64,000 bases of DNA from Anaerolineales bacterium (GTDB taxonomy: Bacteria; Chloroflexota; Anaerolineae; Aggregatilineales; J027), in NCBI GenBank assembly GCA_020634155.1, contig JACKCI010000001.1, positions 1,426,001 to 1,490,000 of the forward strand, given 5' to 3'. Every line of letters starts with the position of its first letter. Within the stretch, counting starts at the first letter, position 1. Below the pieces are notes generated by a model, which was given only the letters and a program-made list of their open reading frames with translations, searched no databases and was not told where the DNA came from. Made by a program: the position numbers and the translations under genes. Below, piece by piece: positions 61,406 through 64,000 of this stretch.

Positions 61406-64000
61406 TATTCATTCACAGTTGCATCACGGATGACAATATCATCAAAATCCGCTACGGAGTTGGCATCTACACCTAACGAGACCGTCCCGCCTAGAATTTG
61501 GGTGGCAGGTCGAATGGTCGTCAAATAGCGTCCGCCCGCAAAGAAGGCAATGCGGTCATCAACCGCCACGACGATAATCTCAATCCAATCACCAGTTTGG
61601 ACACCCGCCACAAAATCATCATAGACATAGGCTTTATCGGTTGGCAGGAAGGGCCGTACCTGCACCCGTATCCGTCCATCCGGCTGCTTGGATAACTCTA
61701 GCTGGTACTGGTCAAGCCCCGTCCGCGATGAGTTGATGACCGAGCGCATACCAACCACCGCCCGACTACCATCGGGAGCCGTTTCAGGCAAGCGCACGAA
61801 AACCTGCACGTACAAATCTGTCGAGTCGCGGAAATTGACTGCATCTTGCCCCGACCCAAAGACCGTGCGACGTTGGTCAATCTCACCATTAATGCGGCGG
61901 ACGACACCCTGCCCACCAGCCTCCATTTCATAGTAGCGGCGGTGTGGTTCTTCAAAGGGTAAATCTTGCTCAAAGACATAGGTACCGGGGTCATCAATCC
62001 AAAATTGAGCGCTGCGGAACTCGTCATCGAAGTCATCCGAGAAGTCGTCCAGCAGTTCCCGATAGGGACGACGGGTGTTGTTGTTCATGAGGCTAATCAC
62101 ATCAAAGGCAAATTCGCCCTCGGAGGTGCTGGTGGTGCGGGTCGGAGCCAGCATACAGTCATCAATGCCCAAAATATCATAGTCGCTGGTGGTTTGGAAG
62201 ACCACGACCCCACCCGGTGGCAAGCTCTCAAAAATCTTATCGACCTTCAACTGCCCGTTGCGGTTCCAAACCGAGACGCGATTGCCGACAACCTCTACAT
62301 ACCAGATATTCCAGTCGCGGCTATAGAAATTCTCGACACTTTCGGACTCAATCTTGGCACCACTGGCATCCACGCTGTAAATCGTTAAGTTCCCGCCACG
62401 CCCTTCAAAGAGCAACGAACCCGATGACGAATCACGCATCCGAATATCAAAATCGCCTTGGAAACTGCGGATATTGCAGGTAAACAAGAAATCACCCAGC
62501 GTAGAGGTCAAGGCTTGCGCTTGCGCCAGCCCATCCAGTTGGATGTACTGGTCGGTGCCATTGCTGGCAAGCGTCACTTGGCTAATCGGAGAAGCCGACC
62601 AGATATTGGTGGGGAATGACCCCGTATTATCAAAGTGGCTACTGGCTGGTTCGGCACGTTGGATGATGATGTCATCGAAGCCCGCTGGGAAGGTCGCCGC
62701 ACCCGCCAAAGTTTGAAGATGAATCTCACCTGCTGGCAATGGCGTGCGGGTATCCGTCACTTGCATCACAAGGTTGCGGTCAAGGTAGATAAAAATAACC
62801 CCGCCTTCCATCCACAATGTGACATCATACCAGCGGTTGGGGCTAATCCCCGAAATCGACTCAAGGCTACGCTCTCCATTAAGGTTAATCACCCCACCGG
62901 GGTCGCCACGCTTCAGAGTCAAGAGATTAGCCCGTGCATCCAGCACATAATAGCCTTGGTCAGAGAAGCGGAAAATGACCCGTGTGCCTGTCGCATCGCT
63001 AAACAGATTGAATTTATAGCGAATAATCAAATCGGTTGCTGATGACTCAACCCACTCTGGAACATCCTCGCCCACAATCACCAGCGAGTTGGTCAAGCCT
63101 GATGTGCCATACAAGGCTTGGTTACCGCCTTCATTGACCAATTGCCAGCGCGACGTATCATAGAGCCAACCATCCAGAGCATCACTACTCTCCATATCTG
63201 CCAAGAAGGGCATTTGCCCCTTGGGTGGTGGTGGAATTGGGGTAGCTGTCGCTGTTGGCGTTGGTGAGGCATCGGGGGTTGGCGTTTCAGTCAACGTAGG
63301 TGAAGGTGTTGATGAGGGAGTATCCGTCGGAGATGGTGTCGCCGTATCCGTTGGCGTGAGGGTCGGCGTTTCGGTATCCGTGGGGGTAAAGGTATGGGTA
63401 GGCGTGTCCGTCGGCGTAGGTGTATCCGATGGGGTTGGGGTGTCCGTCGGCGTATTAGTAGTCGTTGGGGTATAGGTCGCTGTGTAGGTTGGTGTCGATG
63501 TAGCCGTGTCTGTCGGGGAAGGTGTCAAACTTGGATAACTGGCAACAGCCAAGCCATCTGTTGACCCACCGACCAATTGCAGCGTTTCCGCTTGTACAAA
63601 GCCCGTGCGCGTCTCGCCGTCGGCACTGGTATACACAATTCGCACCCAACGCAAGTCATCACTAATTTCGGTGATTTCGACTGGGGTATCTTGGTTGATA
63701 CGATCGATAGGGGCATACACATCATCTGGCCCACCCCGCACGGAGGTAAACAACACCGCTACACGGGCCTGTGGGGTGGAGGGTGTTGGCGTCCGAGTTG
63801 GCATGTCACTTGGCGTCTGGCTAGGCGATGAAGTTGCGCTATCACCAGTAGTCTGGCTTGGATTAGGGGTTTTGCTCGGCTGTGGCGTATCTGGTGTCGT
63901 TTGCGGTGGCGGTTCACTCACCACAGGCACTGGCGTGTCCTCTACCGATAAAGGTGTTTCAGCGATAGCCTCGGCGGTTATCGCGGTAGGTTGCGGGGTT
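61405..64000 (-). CDS. Secreted SH3/triple jelly-roll protein, N-terminus cut by window edge
   Basis: The frame is open to the last base, so the gene continues beyond the window; a GTG at 63930 is only an internal possibility. Numbered from that GTG: an SH3-like module lies at about 55-121 (RWVRIVYTSADG), a Thr-Pro-rich low-complexity linker at 131-237, then three related beta-sandwich lobes at about 243-435, 436-620 and 640-841. The first and third lobes close with FDDIIIQRAE and FDDIVIRDAT; the middle with GIDDCMLAPT. They resemble the laminin-G-like/DUF1080 fold of secreted sugar-binding or keto-sugar hydrolase proteins. No catalytic residues can be named. It is followed by a strong terminator. 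Confidence 0.8.
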   Translation of the reverse strand, partial: TPQPTAITAEAIAETPLSVEDTPVPVVSEPPPQTTPDTPQPSKTPNPSQTTGDSATSSPSQTPSDMPTRTPTPSTPQARVAVLFTSVRGGPDDVYAPIDRINQDTPVEITEISDDLRWVRIVYTSADGETRTGFVQAETLQLVGGSTDGLAVASYPSLTPSPTDTATSTPTYTATYTPTTTNTPTDTPTPSDTPTPTDTPTHTFTPTDTETPTLTPTDTATPSPTDTPSSTPSPTLTETPTPDASPTPTATATPIPPPPKGQMPFLADMESSDALDGWLYDTSRWQLVNEGGNQALYGTSGLTNSLVIVGEDVPEWVESSATDLIIRYKFNLFSDATGTRVIFRFSDQGYYVLDARANLLTLKRGDPGGVINLNGERSLESISGISPNRWYDVTLWMEGGVIFIYLDRNLVMQVTDTRTPLPAGEIHLQTLAGAATFPAGFDDIIIQRAEPASSHFDNTGSFPTNIWSASPISQVTLASNGTDQYIQLDGLAQAQALTSTLGDFLFTCNIRSFQGDFDIRMRDSSSGSLLFEGRGGNLTIYSVDASGAKIESESVENFYSRDWNIWYVEVVGNRVSVWNRNGQLKVDKIFESLPPGGVVVFQTTSDYDILGIDDCMLAPTRTTSTSEGEFAFDVISLMNNNTRRPYRELLDDFSDDFDDEFRSAQFWIDDPGTYVFEQDLPFEEPHRRYYEMEAGGQGVVRRINGEIDQRRTVFGSGQDAVNFRDSTDLYVQVFVRLPETAPDGSRAVVGMRSVINSSRTGLDQYQLELSKQPDGRIRVQVRPFLPTDKAYVYDDFVAGVQTGDWIEIIVVAVDDRIAFFAGGRYLTTIRPATQILGGTVSLGVDANSVADFDDIVIRDATVNE
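63220..63540 (-). repeat. Low-complexity Thr-Pro coding repeat
   Basis: About 107 codons made mostly of variants of TPTDTPTPT. The DNA is a degenerate 6-18 base repeat rich in gtatccgt, ggcgt and tgg. It acts as a linker and is prone to length changes and assembly errors. Confidence 0.85.

Noticed and set aside
63220..63540. Repeats that look at first like a CRISPR array or a variable-number repeat
   Set aside because: The repeat unit is short and degenerate, has no spacers, and keeps one reading frame encoding Thr-Pro repeats. A plus-strand Gly/Val frame there is its shadow.
1..64000. tRNA, rRNA or riboswitch genes
   Set aside because: No cloverleaf, no rRNA-like stretch and no familiar riboswitch core was seen by eye in the gaps; a covariance-model search was not possible.

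Overview
The window looks like chromosomal DNA of a mesophilic, roughly 50% G+C bacterium. The best guess is a member of the Chloroflexota (Anaerolineae-like). This rests on secreted proteins with SH3, PA14 and jelly-roll modules joined by Thr-Pro linkers, on a methylmalonyl-CoA epimerase, on frequent GTG/TTG starts and on the overall gene style; no rRNA gene or marker tree supports it. I saw no tRNA, rRNA, CRISPR array, transposase gene or phage gene. Nearly all of the window is coding.

Layout. 0-15.8 kb: a broken-off minC, a methylmalonyl-CoA epimerase, a large HTH/HD/CHAD-like protein, a thiolase-fold protein missing its catalytic Cys and His, gyrA overlapping lepB, a secreted glycosidase, a two-gene ABC exporter, an acetyltransferase, and a tight puuD-like/murI/2-hydroxyacid dehydrogenase operon. 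16-24 kb: a secreted beta-propeller/di-heme protein, then a membrane-glycan segment (two related polytopic proteins, a GT2 glycosyltransferase, a methyltransferase and a YbhN-like membrane protein). The second polytopic gene is AT-rich and frameshifted in a T6 run. 24-32.7 kb: a GH130 phosphorylase and a maltodextrin-type import and degradation operon on the minus strand (MarR, MalE-like, MalF-like, MalG-like, GH13). The MalE-like protein carries two X25 modules and the MalF-like protein has a duplicated extracytoplasmic domain.

32.8-43.8 kb: a nitronate monooxygenase-like flavoprotein, a complete feoABC ferrous-iron uptake operon, a CE7 esterase, and then imelysin / di-heme oxidoreductase / imelysin / HTTM (vitamin-K-carboxylase-like) in tight order. 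With feoABC about 1.5 kb away, this four-gene unit is the best candidate for a poorly described system, probably periplasmic metal or iron handling. 43.8-49.3 kb: an OpuC/ProU-type osmoprotectant importer on the minus strand whose two permeases both have extra N-terminal domains, with two strong hairpins between the binding protein and the first permease. 49.7-64 kb: an acetyltransferase, a secreted PA14/SH3 protein, an ankyrin protein, a PerM/AI-2E-like membrane protein, a GH63 glycosidase, typA/bipA, a YiiM-type MOSC protein, a DUF4139-like protein, and a secreted protein with three jelly-roll lobes that runs off the right edge.

Together the genes suggest a heterotrophic, polysaccharide-using bacterium (GH13, GH63, GH130, CE7, clan-A glycosidase, maltodextrin transport) with active iron acquisition, periplasmic cytochromes and osmoprotectant uptake. 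Function names come from reading motifs by eye; no database search was possible.
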